Positions 13,023-23,020 are shown, counted from the stretch's first letter. The stretch is 64,000 bases of DNA from Stramonita haemastoma (GCA_030674155.1 CM060327.1:16436802-16500801); one strand, 5' to 3'. The notes: generated from the letters alone by a model not told the origin. Numbers and translations are program-made.

Positions 13023-15383
13023 ATGAGCTGTATAGATCACAAGCCATCCAGAACATCAACCTGGCACTCACCAAATGGTCTGATTCATAATCAAATTGAT
13101 TACATTCTGTCACCCCAAAGATTCAAATCCAGCATAAACAAGGCAAACACAAGAACATTCCCAGGAGCTGACATTGGCAGTGACCACGACCTTGTACTTA
13201 CCACCATCAGACTGAAACTGAAAGCAAAACAACAGCCAAAAAGCCCACGCATAAGATTCGACCTGGAAAAACTCAAAGACCCAACAGTGGTTGAGATCTT
13301 CCAAGCCAACATAGGAGGAAAGTTCGCCGCACTCACAGCCATCGACAATGATGTGGACACATTGGCCAACAACATCAAAGAAGTGCTAACGACAGCAGCA
13401 GAAGAAACATTAGGAAGAAGCAGAACAAAGAAACAACCCTGGGTGACAAATGAGGTTCTTGACCTCTGCGACAAAAGAAGAGAACTTAAGAAACAAAAGT
13501 TCACAAGTCAAGAAGCTTACAAGAAGTACATGGATAGCCACAGAGAAGTGAGGAAAAAGATGAGAGAAGCCAAAGAAGCGTGGATAGAAGAACAATGCAA
13601 CAACATCGAAGCTGGAATGACCAAGGGAAACAGCAAAACAGCTTACGACACTTTGAAAGCACTAACGAAAACCACACAGCCTAAAACCTCTGTTATTGAA
13701 GACAAAGAAGGAAATCTTTTAACGGAAAACAATGCCATCCTCCAACGCTGGACAGAATACTGTGAGGAATTGTACAACTACCCACTACGCCCAGATACCA
13801 ACATAGTTTCTGACAAACCCCCTGAACACCAAGATAAAGACCCACCAATACTAAGGTGTGAAGTAGATGCAGCTATTAAACAATTGAAGAAGGGGAAGTC
13901 CCCTGGAATTGATAACATCCCAGCTGAACTCATAAAAAATGGAGGGAATGAAACAGCAAGGCGATTCACAGAACTTTGTCAGAAGATCCACGACACCAAA
14001 GAATGGCCAAAAGAATGGACACAGTCTCTTGTAATACCCCTGCCAAAGAAAGGAAACCTCAAGAAATGCCAGAACTACAGAACCATCAGTCTCATAAGTC
14101 ATCCTAGCAAGATCATGCTGCAGGTAGTCCTCAACAGACTGAAAAACCAAGCAGAAAAACTCCTGGCAGAAGAACAAGCGGGCTTTAGACCAAAACGCAG
14201 CACAATGGAACAAATTTTCAACCTGAGAATTCTGATAGAGAAGCATCTCCAACACCAAAAAGACTTGTACCACAATTTCATAGACTTCAAAAAGGCCTTT
14301 GACAGGGTATGGCATGACGGCCTCTGGCAAGTACTCAGGCACTTCAACATTGACAGCTGCCTAATTGAAGTCATCAAGGCTCTGTACAAGAACGCAAAAA
14401 GTGCAGTTTTCATGAACAACCACATGGGCGAGTTCTTCAAGACCACGGTTGGGGTTCGCCAGGGCTGCCTTCTCTCACCTGTACTCTTCAACCTCTTCCT
14501 CGAAAACATCATGACAGAGACGCTGCAAAACCACCACACTTCCATCTCCATTGGTGGAAGACCCCTTTGCAACCTCAGATTTGCAGATGACATTGACCTC
14601 ATGGGCAGCAGCAAACAAGAACTGCAAATCCTCACAGACAATTTAACAGATCGAGCGAGCGCATACGGCATGGAGGTCAGTACAGAGAAATCAAAGATCA
14701 TGGTCAACAGCGCAAGTAATGACATCACGGAAATAAAGATGAATGGCGAAACACTAGAAGAGGTGAGCCAATTCAAATACTTAGGCTCCATCCTAACAAA
14801 AGATGGCACATCAAACAATGAAGTGAAAGCTCGCATTGCAACAGCAACATCTGCTCTAGTCAGACTCGAGAAGATCATCAGAAGCAACAATATCAGCTTC
14901 GGCACCAAATACCACCTTTACAAATCCCTCGTGATATCTATCCTCCTATATGGCTGTGAATCATGGACTCTGACAGCAGAGTTAGAGAGGAGAATCCAAG
15001 CATTCGAGAACAAGTGCCACAGAAGACTTCTCAAAATATCATACAAAGAACACAAGACCAATAACTATGTGAAAGAAGAAATCAAAAATCGTGTGGGCCC
15101 CCAAGAGCCTTTGCTCTCCACCATAAAGAGGAGAAAGCTGATGTGGTTTGGTCACACCACAAGACACAACACCCTAGCAAAAACCATCCTGCAAGGAACA
15201 GTCGAGGGCAAGAGAAGAAGAGGCCGCCAAAAGAAATCATGGGTTGACAACATCAAAGACTGGACCGCCCAACCCCTACAACACCTCCTACTAGCCACAC
15301 AGGATCGTGAAGCATGGAAAAAGATCTCTGTTGCGTCTTCTCTCATGTCCCCCCTACGTCCTTTGGGACATGGGACTGAGTGA
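13023..15383 (+). CDS. RTE-type non-LTR retrotransposon ORF, 5'-truncated
   Basis: A 786-residue open frame. Residues 1-66 are the end of an APE-type endonuclease: HNQIDYIL (22-29), then GADIGSDHDL with the catalytic SDH at 53-55. A basic linker follows. The reverse transcriptase spans about 290-600: KSPGIDNIPAELIKNGG, YRTISLISH, IDFKKAFDRV with an active-site Asp at 421, GVRQGCLLSP near 477, and FADDIDL at 520-526. The thumb carries LLYGCESWT, and the C-terminus RRGRQKKSWVDNIKDW near 732. In life it nicks target DNA and copies its own RNA there. A complete protein would have about 200 more endonuclease residues at the N-terminus, and stops block every frame upstream of 13020. The listed ATG is simply the first Met of the surviving frame. 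The reverse transcriptase part has no stop or frameshift, so the insertion is young. The copy is probably immobile without its endonuclease but could have been active recently. Confidence 0.93.
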   Translation: MSCIDHKPSRTSTWHSPNGLIHNQIDYILSPQRFKSSINKANTRTFPGADIGSDHDLVLTTIRLKLKAKQQPKSPRIRFDLEKLKDPTVVEIFQANIGGKFAALTAIDNDVDTLANNIKEVLTTAAEETLGRSRTKKQPWVTNEVLDLCDKRRELKKQKFTSQEAYKKYMDSHREVRKKMREAKEAWIEEQCNNIEAGMTKGNSKTAYDTLKALTKTTQPKTSVIEDKEGNLLTENNAILQRWTEYCEELYNYPLRPDTNIVSDKPPEHQDKDPPILRCEVDAAIKQLKKGKSPGIDNIPAELIKNGGNETARRFTELCQKIHDTKEWPKEWTQSLVIPLPKKGNLKKCQNYRTISLISHPSKIMLQVVLNRLKNQAEKLLAEEQAGFRPKRSTMEQIFNLRILIEKHLQHQKDLYHNFIDFKKAFDRVWHDGLWQVLRHFNIDSCLIEVIKALYKNAKSAVFMNNHMGEFFKTTVGVRQGCLLSPVLFNLFLENIMTETLQNHHTSISIGGRPLCNLRFADDIDLMGSSKQELQILTDNLTDRASAYGMEVSTEKSKIMVNSASNDITEIKMNGETLEEVSQFKYLGSILTKDGTSNNEVKARIATATSALVRLEKIIRSNNISFGTKYHLYKSLVISILLYGCESWTLTAELERRIQAFENKCHRRLLKISYKEHKTNNYVKEEIKNRVGPQEPLLSTIKRRKLMWFGHTTRHNTLAKTILQGTVEGKRRRGRQKKSWVDNIKDWTAQPLQHLLLATQDREAWKKISVASSLMSPLRPLGHGTE

Positions 15384-15402
15384 GTGTGAGTGAGTGAGTA
15401 TA
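15378..15402 (+). repeat. RTE 3' tail, (TGAG)n
   Basis: The TGA stop lies inside a short GTGAGTGAG repeat. A minimal 3' UTR ending in a short tandem repeat is characteristic of RTE-clade elements, so this marks the 3' insertion junction. No target duplication could be paired. Confidence 0.75.
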
Positions 15403-16229
15403 GATTTGTAACTCTACAATCCCACCTCATAATCTTCTGAACATTTTGTTTCGCAAATTCAATGTAGCTTGGGTTATGTGTATGAAAAAGTAGTTTGTCT
15501 AAAACATGTTCGCCTTGAACCTATAGCAAGATCGTAAACACCGTCTGTATTTGCTCTAAAATTGGAAATTCCATTTCTAATCAATCCACTACTTTGCACA
15601 GTGAATTTAAGACAGATATAGAAAACAGAACATTACAAGGGCAAAACAACGTACACCGGGCCGCGTAAGCAGGTCATCTCAGCCGTTTCTCTCTGCACTG
15701 GATGACGGAGAGCTGCCGGAATGTGAGGACATTCATTTCCCGAGTTCATTTCCTCAGGCTTGCCCTGCAGGGTCGAGGGGTGCAGGGCTGCTGACCAGGC
15801 ATCCTTGGGGAGCTCCGGGCATTTTCTGAACCTTGTGCAGGACCAGCAGAAAGCCATCAGTCCTTCAAAGGTCTGCTTCTGTCATTCCACCTGCATTAGG
15901 CTGCCTTGCTTACAGCGCTGCTGCTGGGATGAAAAAGTGCAATGTTGGTTTTTTCATGTCTTATTTTGTGCGTGTGTCTGTGAGTGTTTGACTGTCTGTC
16001 CGTCTGTCTGGCTGGCTGTCTTGGGATGCCACTGTGTCACAAAGGTCATTCAGCCGTTTTGGTTTTACGTATCGTAATAGTCAAATATTGCTGTTTATTG
16101 TCTGTGTGGAGATTGCGCTTTACTGTACACTGCTGTTTTGAAAGGCTTTGTGGTGCAGTGTAGTGTTTAAATTGTGTAAAAGTGAATGGATTTGCATCAG
16201 AAATATCCTGCTATGTCACACTGCACTGT
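15403..16229. other. No supported gene
   Basis: A locally GC-richer patch at 15650-15930 is open on both strands (plus 15760-16077, minus 15633-15857). It has no convincing splice sites and no recognisable product. Confidence 0.5.
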
Positions 16230-16345
16230 ATAGCGCTGCATTGCATTGTCCTGTATTGAAGAGTGTTGAAAGACCTGGTAGGTTTCTCTGTCTGAAGTCA
16301 GTGTTTTTCTTCTCACGGAGAATACATCACCGCAGTCTGGTCCCA
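16230..16345 (+). repeat. Left arm of a degenerate inverted repeat
   Basis: Contains CTGTATTGAAGAGTGTTGAA, GACCTGGTAGGTTTCTCTG, AAGTCAG and CATCACC. The reverse complement of 17185-17290 has the same blocks in the same order (GTGTATTGTCGAGTGTTAAA, AACCTGGTAAGTTTCTCTG, AAGTCAG, CATCACC). Likely two inverted copies of one dispersed repeat. Confidence 0.6.
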
Positions 16346-16807
16346 CCCTGTGTTTAAAGTTTCAATGCCTGTATGCAGAGTTTATGTTTTGCTCCTATCA
16401 GTAGTTGGAGTCCCCCCTCTTTTTTTTGACTTTGTAAATTTGCATTCATCATCATTTGCTTGCATCAGCAGTTTTTTAAAACTATCTTTTGATGAGTTTG
16501 TTTATGTTCATGTATCGTACTTTGCGCACACCAGCACTTTTTTTGCCCATCATTTTTGATACGTGTGTGTATCTGTTTGAAATGATTGGTGATTTTTTGG
16601 TTATATCTGCAGGTGTTTTTGACACTTTTCATTCAGAAGCAGTTTTTTTGTCCCAGTTTTAATTTTCACATGCTACATGTGTGATAAGCGCGAGGCGAAG
16701 CCATAATTTGTCCTATCATCGAAACACGTAGCAACCAGACCAAGGAGAGTGTGAACAGTATCTTCTCAAGGGATTTAAAACACAGACCCTATTTTGTTAT
16801 AAGCAAA
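16346..16807. other. No supported gene
   Basis: T-rich single-copy-like sequence. The small plus frame at 16350-16559 is Phe/Val-rich and unsupported. Confidence 0.5.
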
Positions 16808-17038
16808 TTATCGGTAGAACTTCGAATCCCTCCAGAATTTGTGATGGACAAATGTTTCTCCACTCTCTGACCCATTAGTGCAGTCCTTCATCTGACACAT
16901 GGAGTCTGTTATTCTGAGAGAGGAGTCATGGTCACACAACACTGCACATCTGTTGCCCTTCAGCTGGGATATAGTTTCGAAGAAATCGCTCGATAAGCGC
17001 CAACGTCCATGGCGAGATGGTTGAGAGATGAGGGTCAT
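16808..17038 (-). CDS. Candidate exon or ORF, product unknown
   Basis: 76 codons from the first Met; the frame stays open about 18 codons further upstream. It is of ordinary amino-acid complexity with charged and Cys-containing stretches (RCAVLCDHDSSLRITDSM, then CQMKDCTNGSESG) and ends at TAA. It looks more protein-like than its neighbours. An upstream acceptor (TAGCCAG near 17087) is weak. It lies between the arms of the inverted repeat at 16230 and 17185. It could be a host exon or a transposon remnant; no family is recognised. Confidence 0.3.
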   Translation of the reverse strand: MTLISQPSRHGRWRLSSDFFETISQLKGNRCAVLCDHDSSLRITDSMCQMKDCTNGSESGETFVHHKFWRDSKFYR

Positions 17039-17184
17039 CAGAAGAATGGTGTACTGGTTACCACCCCAAGTGTGTGTCTCACAGCCTGGCTAGGCTATTA
17101 TTGATGTGAGTAGGGAGCTTAATAGGTGGAATACTGCGTTAATTTGCTCACAACAGGCACTTCTGAACACCACCAAAGAGACAC

Positions 17185-17290
17185 ATAAGTAATGCAGGGT
17201 CCCTCTGGGTGATGCTCCTGCGGTGGTCTGACTTTGATAAGCAGAGAAACTTACCAGGTTCTTTAACACTCGACAATACACAACAGTGTA
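17185..17290 (-). repeat. Right arm of the degenerate inverted repeat
   Basis: Partner of 16230-16345 in inverted orientation, about 840 bp away. Confidence 0.6.
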
Positions 17291-17296
17291 ATGCAC

Positions 17297-17297
<1 letters not shown>

Positions 17298-17345
<48 letters not shown>

Positions 17346-17360
17346 GAGAGACACAGAGAG
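17298..17360. repeat. (GA)n(CAGA)n
   Basis: GA at 17298-17320, CAGA at 17321-17345, then short GA. Confidence 0.95.
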
Positions 17361-17448
17361 AACCTCCAACCTTTGACTTTTTTCATGCATCACAGCTAAT
17401 AACTCCTTCCTTCTAACACAGCCAATAGTAATATCGCTTTCTGAACTT

Positions 17449-17631
17449 TTAACCAACCAGCCAATCAAACGCATCGTTCTTTTTGTCGTTACGAAGCATT
17501 CTGGGACTTTCCGGTTTCCACGAAATCAAAGGCAAGGCGAAGAGGGGGCCACACTTGATGGCTGGAACCCTGGGGTCTGGCTGTGACTGCAGTGGCTGAG
17601 GTACCGAGTGGTTTTCTGTCAGTGAAGGAAG
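17449..17631 (-). CDS. Candidate 3'-terminal coding exon, product unknown
   Basis: On the minus strand a strong acceptor (GTTTTCCCTTTTACAG) is followed at 17631 by 60 open codons in phase 0, then TAA at 17449-17451. The reading (PLQSQPDPRVPAIKCGPLFA, then SWKPESPRMLRNDKKNDAF) has balanced composition with no repeat character. The upstream exon is not identified. The alternative is a plus-strand promoter: two CCAAT motifs (17422, 17460) and CATTCTGGGA (17499) lie in the same interval. I favour the exon, weakly. Confidence 0.35.
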   Translation of the reverse strand, partial: LPSLTENHSVPQPLQSQPDPRVPAIKCGPLFALPLISWKPESPRMLRNDKKNDAFDWLVG

Positions 17632-17729
17632 CTGTAAAAGGGAAAACAGAGAGAAACCAGTGGGCTGTGTCAAGGAATAGGCAGTGGGTTGGAAACGATG
17701 TTTCTTTGATAGAGGATTAGCTGTTGATA

Positions 17730-18175
17730 AGTAGTGGTGGATCGGTGGTCTAGGTGGTAACACGCCTTGCCTAGAAAGCAAAAAGTCCGGGTCGGAGTGT
17801 GCGGTGGTTCGTACCCCGCCTGGGCCCAAAACTTTTCCCCCCATCCATTAGACCCTAAGTGGTGGTCTGGGTGCTAGCCTTTCAGATGAGACGATAAACC
17901 GAGGTCCCGTGTGTTACCCATCACTAATTAGCGCACGTAAAAGAACCCATAGCAACAAGGGGGCTGACCCTGGCAAAATTCTGTAGAAAAAAGCCACCCT
18001 GATAGGCAAACAAATACAGTTCCATGCAGGAAAAAGAAAAAAACAAAATGGGTAGGTGCTGCACTTGTGGCGAGGCGCTCTCCTCGGGCTGCGAGGAGAG
18101 CAGCCCTAATTTCAGGCAGAGAAATCTGCTGTGACATAAAGTACAAAATACAGACAAAATACAAAAGACAAAGTA
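17730..18175 (+). mobile_element. SINE-B, near full length
   Basis: Head CGGTGGTCTAGGTGGTAAC (A box) and GTGGTTCGTACCCCGCC (B-box region). The central segment is TTTCAGATGAGACGATAAAC, then CCGAGGTCCCGTGTG. Then GCGCACGTAAAAGAACCC, CCCTGGCAAAATTCTGTAG, GATAGGCAAACAAATACAG, the GCGCTCTCCTCGGGCTGCG stretch and GAGAAATCTGCTGTGACAT. It ends in a repeated CAAAATACA-type tail. Fragments lie at 183, 20303 and 54573. Confidence 0.88.
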
Positions 18176-18204
18176 GTGCTTTTTCTTGGGGAAAGAGGGA
18201 AGAA

Positions 18205-18218
18205 AAATGCGCGCGCGC

Positions 18219-18293
<75 letters not shown>

Positions 18294-18320
18294 TGAGTGT
18301 GTCTGTGCGTGCGCGTGTGC
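18205..18320. repeat. (GC)14 joined to (GT)30
   Basis: Pure alternating GC at about 18208-18232 continues without a break into pure GT to 18291, then impure GT/GC. This is a strong Z-DNA candidate. Confidence 0.95.
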
Positions 18321-18329
18321 GTGCGTGAG

Positions 18330-18860
18330 CGAAGATCTATATGGTCAATACTTCTTCATTTTTTGAAACATTTATTTGCTATTTTTATGTCATAATATAT
18401 CTAATTCACTTCCGTGTTAGTATAGAAAGTAGAAGGGAAATTACAAAATTCATGTTAGGGAGGTTTTTTTCTAAAAAAAACTGGACATGAATCATGAATA
18501 ATCTTGCATATCATAATTATAAAGTCTCCATTCATTTTGCATTAATATTTCGCAGGCAAAGGGTGCTAACACCTTCAGAAAGTAAAACTACTTCAGTTTG
18601 CAGCTATTTCTAGAAGTGGTTGTGTTTAAATTGCTGCTGCTCACACTGCTGTTCTTCAAGCTTATCATCGGATTGTTTCTGCCTTTTTTCTTGTCTTCTC
18701 TCCACGTTTTACTCTTACTTTCACTACCTCCAATCTCTGCTTCTCTGAAGAAGGTGAAGTATGCGAAAAGTGCGAAGAAGAATGCAAAGAAGAGAAATAA
18801 AACTTAAAAGAATACGAAGAGTACAAAACAATATGAAGATAAAGGAGATGATTATTATAA
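18330..18860. other. No supported gene
   Basis: AT-rich sequence. The plus frame at 18598-18807 is Leu-rich and ends in Lys-rich low complexity; no splice support. Confidence 0.5.
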
Positions 18861-18911
18861 TAATGAAGAAGAAGAAGAAGAAGAAGTAGAAGAAGAAGAA
18901 GAAGAAAAAGA

Positions 18912-19253
18912 TTGATTGATTTATTCTTTTATATCGAGGATAATGGAATAAGCACTCTTGTGCTTTTTTTCATCCAGTCCCCGTGTGTATACAGTTTTGT
19001 AAATGTTATCTGTTCCCACCGGCACACGATGGCCTACTCTTAAGAAAAGCGGAACAGGATTTAACGTGTGCTCAAGGTGTTCTGCGTGCGTTCGCACACG
19101 GGGCCTCGGTTCAAAGTATCATCCGAAGTACTTTTGGGGAGAGTGGTGTCAGCACTGATGTTAACTCCAGGAGAAAAATCTCCTAGACCGGACTCGAACC
19201 CGGGTCGTCAAATTGCCAGCGCAATGTTCTGACCACTAGGCTATCCGCCCCCC
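18912..19253 (-). mobile_element. SINE-A, full length, inside a (GAA)n tract
   Basis: Complete minus-strand copy: A box at 19233-19243, consensus B box at 19190-19200, and all body blocks to the terminal ATAATGGAATAAGC. (GAA)n flanks both sides (18866-18905 and 19254-19282), so the element either inserted into a GAA microsatellite or the flanks are an expanded target duplication. It is very similar to the 11746 copy. Confidence 0.92.
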
Positions 19254-19282
19254 AAGAAGAAGAAGAAGAAGAAGAAGAAGAA

Positions 19283-19960
19283 TAGGGCAATTAAAAGCTA
19301 GTTATGCGATTGGGCACAACAATATGGAATATTTACAAGGGCAAAATGAATGGTCATGAGCACTACAGTAAGCAAAGACTTGCCAAACCAGCCACCGTTC
19401 TATCAGGCATTGTTTGTCTACACTGCGTTTTGCAGAAAGAGGTATTTTCTTTAACCAGCATAAATAAAACAAAAACACAAGCACCATTACCCTATGGACA
19501 CACACATCTACAAGAGGGGTTTCTTTAACCAGCATAATTAAACAAAACACAAACGTCATCATCATAATTAAGGAAACACACATCTAACAGCCCAACGTGT
19601 AACAGAGCCATTCTCCAGTGTAGTATAGATAACAGAAAGCCTCCCACAATCAATCTCTGTCTTCTTGTGCTGAGGGTACATACAGCAAAGCATCACGTTC
19701 CTGTCAGGCTTCCCTCTCACGTGCTCTAGCAAATTGCATTGTTGGGGGTGCCGGGCATTGTGTTTGTATTAGCTGTGTTTTTCATGCTGTACAAGGGAAT
19801 GGTGGAAAAACTGGCACAGAGGCATTTATAATGGAAAGGTTGTTGATGCAACACTGTTGTTTATAGCACAGGGACGTGTTTTGTTTTGTCGAATTTGCTT
19901 TGTATGTGATTTTTCGTATGTAGATTGCATTCTTACATGTGCAGGGATATATATTATTTC
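19283..19960. other. No supported gene
   Basis: Contains two short similar blocks (TTCTTTAACCAGCATAA at about 19447 and 19521), an imperfect local duplication. No coding evidence. Confidence 0.5.
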
Positions 19961-19964
19961 ACAC

Positions 19965-20105
19965 GCGCGTGCACGCACACACACACACATGCGCGCACAT
20001 ACAGGCACACACACAGACACACATACACACGCACGCGCGCACATGCATACACACACACACACGTACACACACCCACACCCCTCCCCCCACACACACACAC
20101 ATATA
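19965..20105. repeat. Impure (CA)n with CG interruptions
   Basis: CA-dominated tract with ACGCGC and CCCAC interruptions. Confidence 0.9.
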
Positions 20106-20302
20106 CGTTTAGTCTAATTCTATTAAATTTCACATGGTATTCCTCTCATTTTTCTTCTCCGCCAGGTCAGTTATTGACGGTATCACAATCTGACTAATGC
20201 TGTCCTGTCCAGCCGTTTAAAATTCACCACCCCGTAGTCAACATGATAAAGTTCAAACCTTACTACATCATTGATAAGGCCACTGACTGACCAGTCCAGT
20301 GG

Positions 20303-20455
20303 GTCGGTACGCGGTGGTCTAGAACTAACGTACCTGCCTAGATAGCAAAAAGTCAGGATCAGAAGTATGCGGTGGTTTGAACCTCGTTAGGCCCGAAAAT
20401 TTCTCCCAATGCAAACGTGTTTTGCCAAGAAAAAGTTTGCCTGATATACAAAATG
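20303..20455 (+). mobile_element. SINE-B head fragment
   Basis: GTACGCGGTGGTCTAGAACT, GCCTAGATAGCAAAAAGTC and GCGGTGGTTTGAACCTCG correspond to the SINE-B head. A rearranged remainder follows, with TTGCCAAGAAAAAG and GCCTGATATACAAA. Confidence 0.7.
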
Positions 20456-20598
20456 GGAAGAATGAAAAGGATAGAAGAGGTTAAGGAAGAGAAACAAAAA
20501 GATAGAACTTTTGTCGTGGAAAAATGAACGAAAGTATTCCCCCATCCTATTGCCACTGTCCGTCAGAGATAGAGAGAGACAAAAGGCAAGGCAAAAGG

Positions 20599-20668
20599 CA
20601 AAATTCTTTTATTCGAGGATAATAGATAAGCACTCATGTGCTTTTTTACATCTAGTCCCCGCCCTTTT
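20599..20668 (-). mobile_element. SINE-A 3' end fragment
   Basis: TTCTTTTATTCGAGGATAAT, AAGCACTCATGTGC and ACATCTAGTCCCCG match the SINE-A 3' terminus. Truncated after the CCCCG block. Confidence 0.8.
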
Positions 20669-21009
20669 CAGGGAAAACATCAAGATAAAAAGATACTAAA
20701 CAGTAAAACTATATGCAGTACCAAACAACATAAAGGAATAAGGACATTATACATAATAAGATAATAAAAATGCACACTTTCAGAAGACGAAAATCAGAAG
20801 CCACAATAAAATGATTTTGATTATAAAAGAAAAGAGAAGCGTTAATAGATAAAGAGCAACCAAAGAAACATAATGAAATAAACAACTTAGCAGCCAAGAA
20901 AAGTCCACCCAAAAATACTTAGCTACAACATTGTTACAACTCATAACAACAAAATGAACTCAGAAGGAACTAAAGATAATACAATGATTATAATGATGAC
21001 AATAAGAAT

Positions 21010-21162
<153 letters not shown>

Positions 21163-21236
21163 CTCTGTTATCTTCTCTGTGTGTATGCATACTTTTTTTA
21201 ATTTTCGAATGCGAGTCTGTACATGGATTGTATCAG

Positions 21237-21568
21237 TGTACCTCACGCCCTCAACTCTACTCGTTGAAAAAGACAAAGGGTTTCCAAACGTCACCTGGTA
21301 CATATCTGACAAAACTCTCTCTTCCTACCCCTACAATGCACTAGGTGTTCCAACAAACTCTATACCCATGTGCATGGTTTCAGTTCCTCCTCCAAGACTC
21401 ATTCTAGGGCTCGTGTTTCATGAAGCACATATATCACCGGTATTGAAAGAGACCAAAAAGCGACTAGCACTGTCTGTGTATATCTGTCTGGAGCTCTGCG
21501 AGAATGAGTTTAGGGACCTCCTGGGATGGATGGTTGTGAAGACGATTAGCTGCTTCCTTGGTAATGCT
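21237..21568 (+). CDS. Candidate internal exon, product unknown
   Basis: About 110 codons of high-complexity reading frame end at the canonical donor GCT|GTAAGTTC (21569). The likely acceptor is GGATTGTATCAG (ends 21236), preceded by a T-rich tract. The frame is open from phase 1 at the start to phase 0 at the end. Visible stretches include KDKGFPNVTWYISDKTLSS, then VPPPRLILGLVFHEAHIS and YICLELCENEFRDLLGW. No signal peptide, clear membrane span or familiar motif is seen. It sits right after the GA/GT microsatellite, so the open frame continuing upstream into Arg/Glu and Cys/Val is artefact. This is the best host-exon candidate in the left half. Confidence 0.45.
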
Positions 21569-21579
21569 GTAAGTTCTTC

Positions 21580-21715
21580 AGACATTCATTTGAAAGTTAT
21601 ACTGTAGACATGTTCTTGAAATATATAGTTTAGACATTTATTTCAAAGTTCTAGTGTAGACATTGCATTTGAAAGTTCTAGTTAAGACAATTATTCGAAA
21701 GTTATAAGCTAGTAC
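21580..21715 (+). repeat. Five units of a 26-27 bp tandem repeat
   Basis: Units begin GACATTCATTTGAAAGTTAT, GACATGTTCTTGAAATATAT, GACATTTATTTCAAAGTTCT, GACATTGCATTTGAAAGTTC and GACAATTATTCGAAAGTTAT. They start 12 bases after the candidate splice donor. Confidence 0.85.
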
Positions 21716-22160
21716 TACTAGGTGTGTGGTTTCTTGGGATGTATGGTTGTTATATATGGGCATTCAGGTCTTTCTGTAAATTCACACGACTTCTGTGCCA
21801 TATATTGACTGACATTATTAGTCGAATATTTTTTATCGTAAATCGTTAACATGATTCTGTGTAAGTAAAGTGAATGTAAAGGTTGAAGACTCTAAAGAGT
21901 TTTATACCTGTTTTGTTTGATGTTGGTTCCAAGTTTAATAATTATTTCAAGTTTTCGAGTTCTTGATGAAAAAGATGATACAGATATACAATAATCCCAT
22001 GAGATGCTCAATTTTTACTAAGAAAATTTTAAGTTGATGTAATGCCAGCGGCAAGATCTAGGTACAGTATTTTAGTTTTGGGGATTATATGGTGCGTGTT
22101 CTTTCTTCCGTCAAAATGCACCAGGCACAATATGAATTATTTACCGTGAGTACACGATTT
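21716..22160. other. No supported gene
   Basis: AT-rich. A short open stretch ends in GTGAGTAC at 22147, but the upstream acceptor (TATTTTAG) is poor. Confidence 0.5.
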
Positions 22161-22165
22161 AACAC

Positions 22166-22166
22166 A

Positions 22167-22238
<72 letters not shown>

Positions 22239-22332
22239 GACACACACGTGCGCGCGCGTGCACGCACACACATACACACACGCGCGCGCGCACGCACGCG
22301 CGCACGTATGCACGCACACACACACACACGTG
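22166..22332. repeat. (CA)n with CG-rich end
   Basis: Pure CA to about 22236, then mixed CACG/CGCG, then CA. A short copy of the TGACTTTGACTT retroelement tail follows at 22358-22395. Confidence 0.9.
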
Positions 22333-23020
22333 TACCACCATCTGGAAACAAAAAAAATGACTTTGACTTGACGTTAAATTTGACTTTGAGACACACAAGC
22401 AACAGCGGCAGAAACAACAAAGCAACAACAAAAACAGCACATAAGATAGAATACAAAATGAAAGAGAAAGCAGAACATTTTTTTCATTGAAACAAACACA
22501 AAAAACCCAACAAAATAAACACATCTCCACGTGGAAAACAGTTACGGTAAAGGGGACTGTGTACGTCCACAATGCGGGTTAGCTTAACCCAGACATGACT
22601 AACTTTTCCAGACAAGAAGGCCATTACCACAGAAGTTTGTGAATTCCTTCCATCTACCCTTTCAGTCTTAGTCATGCTCTTGTTTCAGAATTGCCAGTTC
22701 CTCTTGCAGTGATCAGTCAGCAAGTCTGCACTCACATGTGGTGACCAGAGTTTGAAGCAGGGACCTTTCCTCTAACTTAGAAGAAGAGACTTTTCCTCTC
22801 TTTCTGTTCATGCTGTCTGTAGAAGATTTTTTAAGTACTTTTGGTACTGAGTGAGATTGTGATCGAGTAAAACGAGGGCTACACAAACAGAACATGTATT
22901 GATGAAGGTGGGTTGTATGTTTATGCTTGTGTGTGCGTATGTGCAGTTTGACATATTAATAATATTCAAATTTAAAAAAAAAATGCTTTCTGTGATAACA
23001 TATTTTTATTACTCTTTCAG
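22333..23020. other. No supported gene; short dispersed repeat
   Basis: At 22711-22745, CAGTGATCAGTCAG and AAGTCTGCACT occur. Related blocks are at 23968-24000 (AAGTCTGCACTAAACCTGG) and 25306-25343 (CAGTGATAAGTCAGACAG, then TCTGCACTAAACCTGG). Confidence 0.5.

Noticed and set aside
14099..14908. 269-codon antisense frame
   Set aside because: Lies wholly opposite the RTE reverse transcriptase, whose motifs are unambiguous; a shadow frame.
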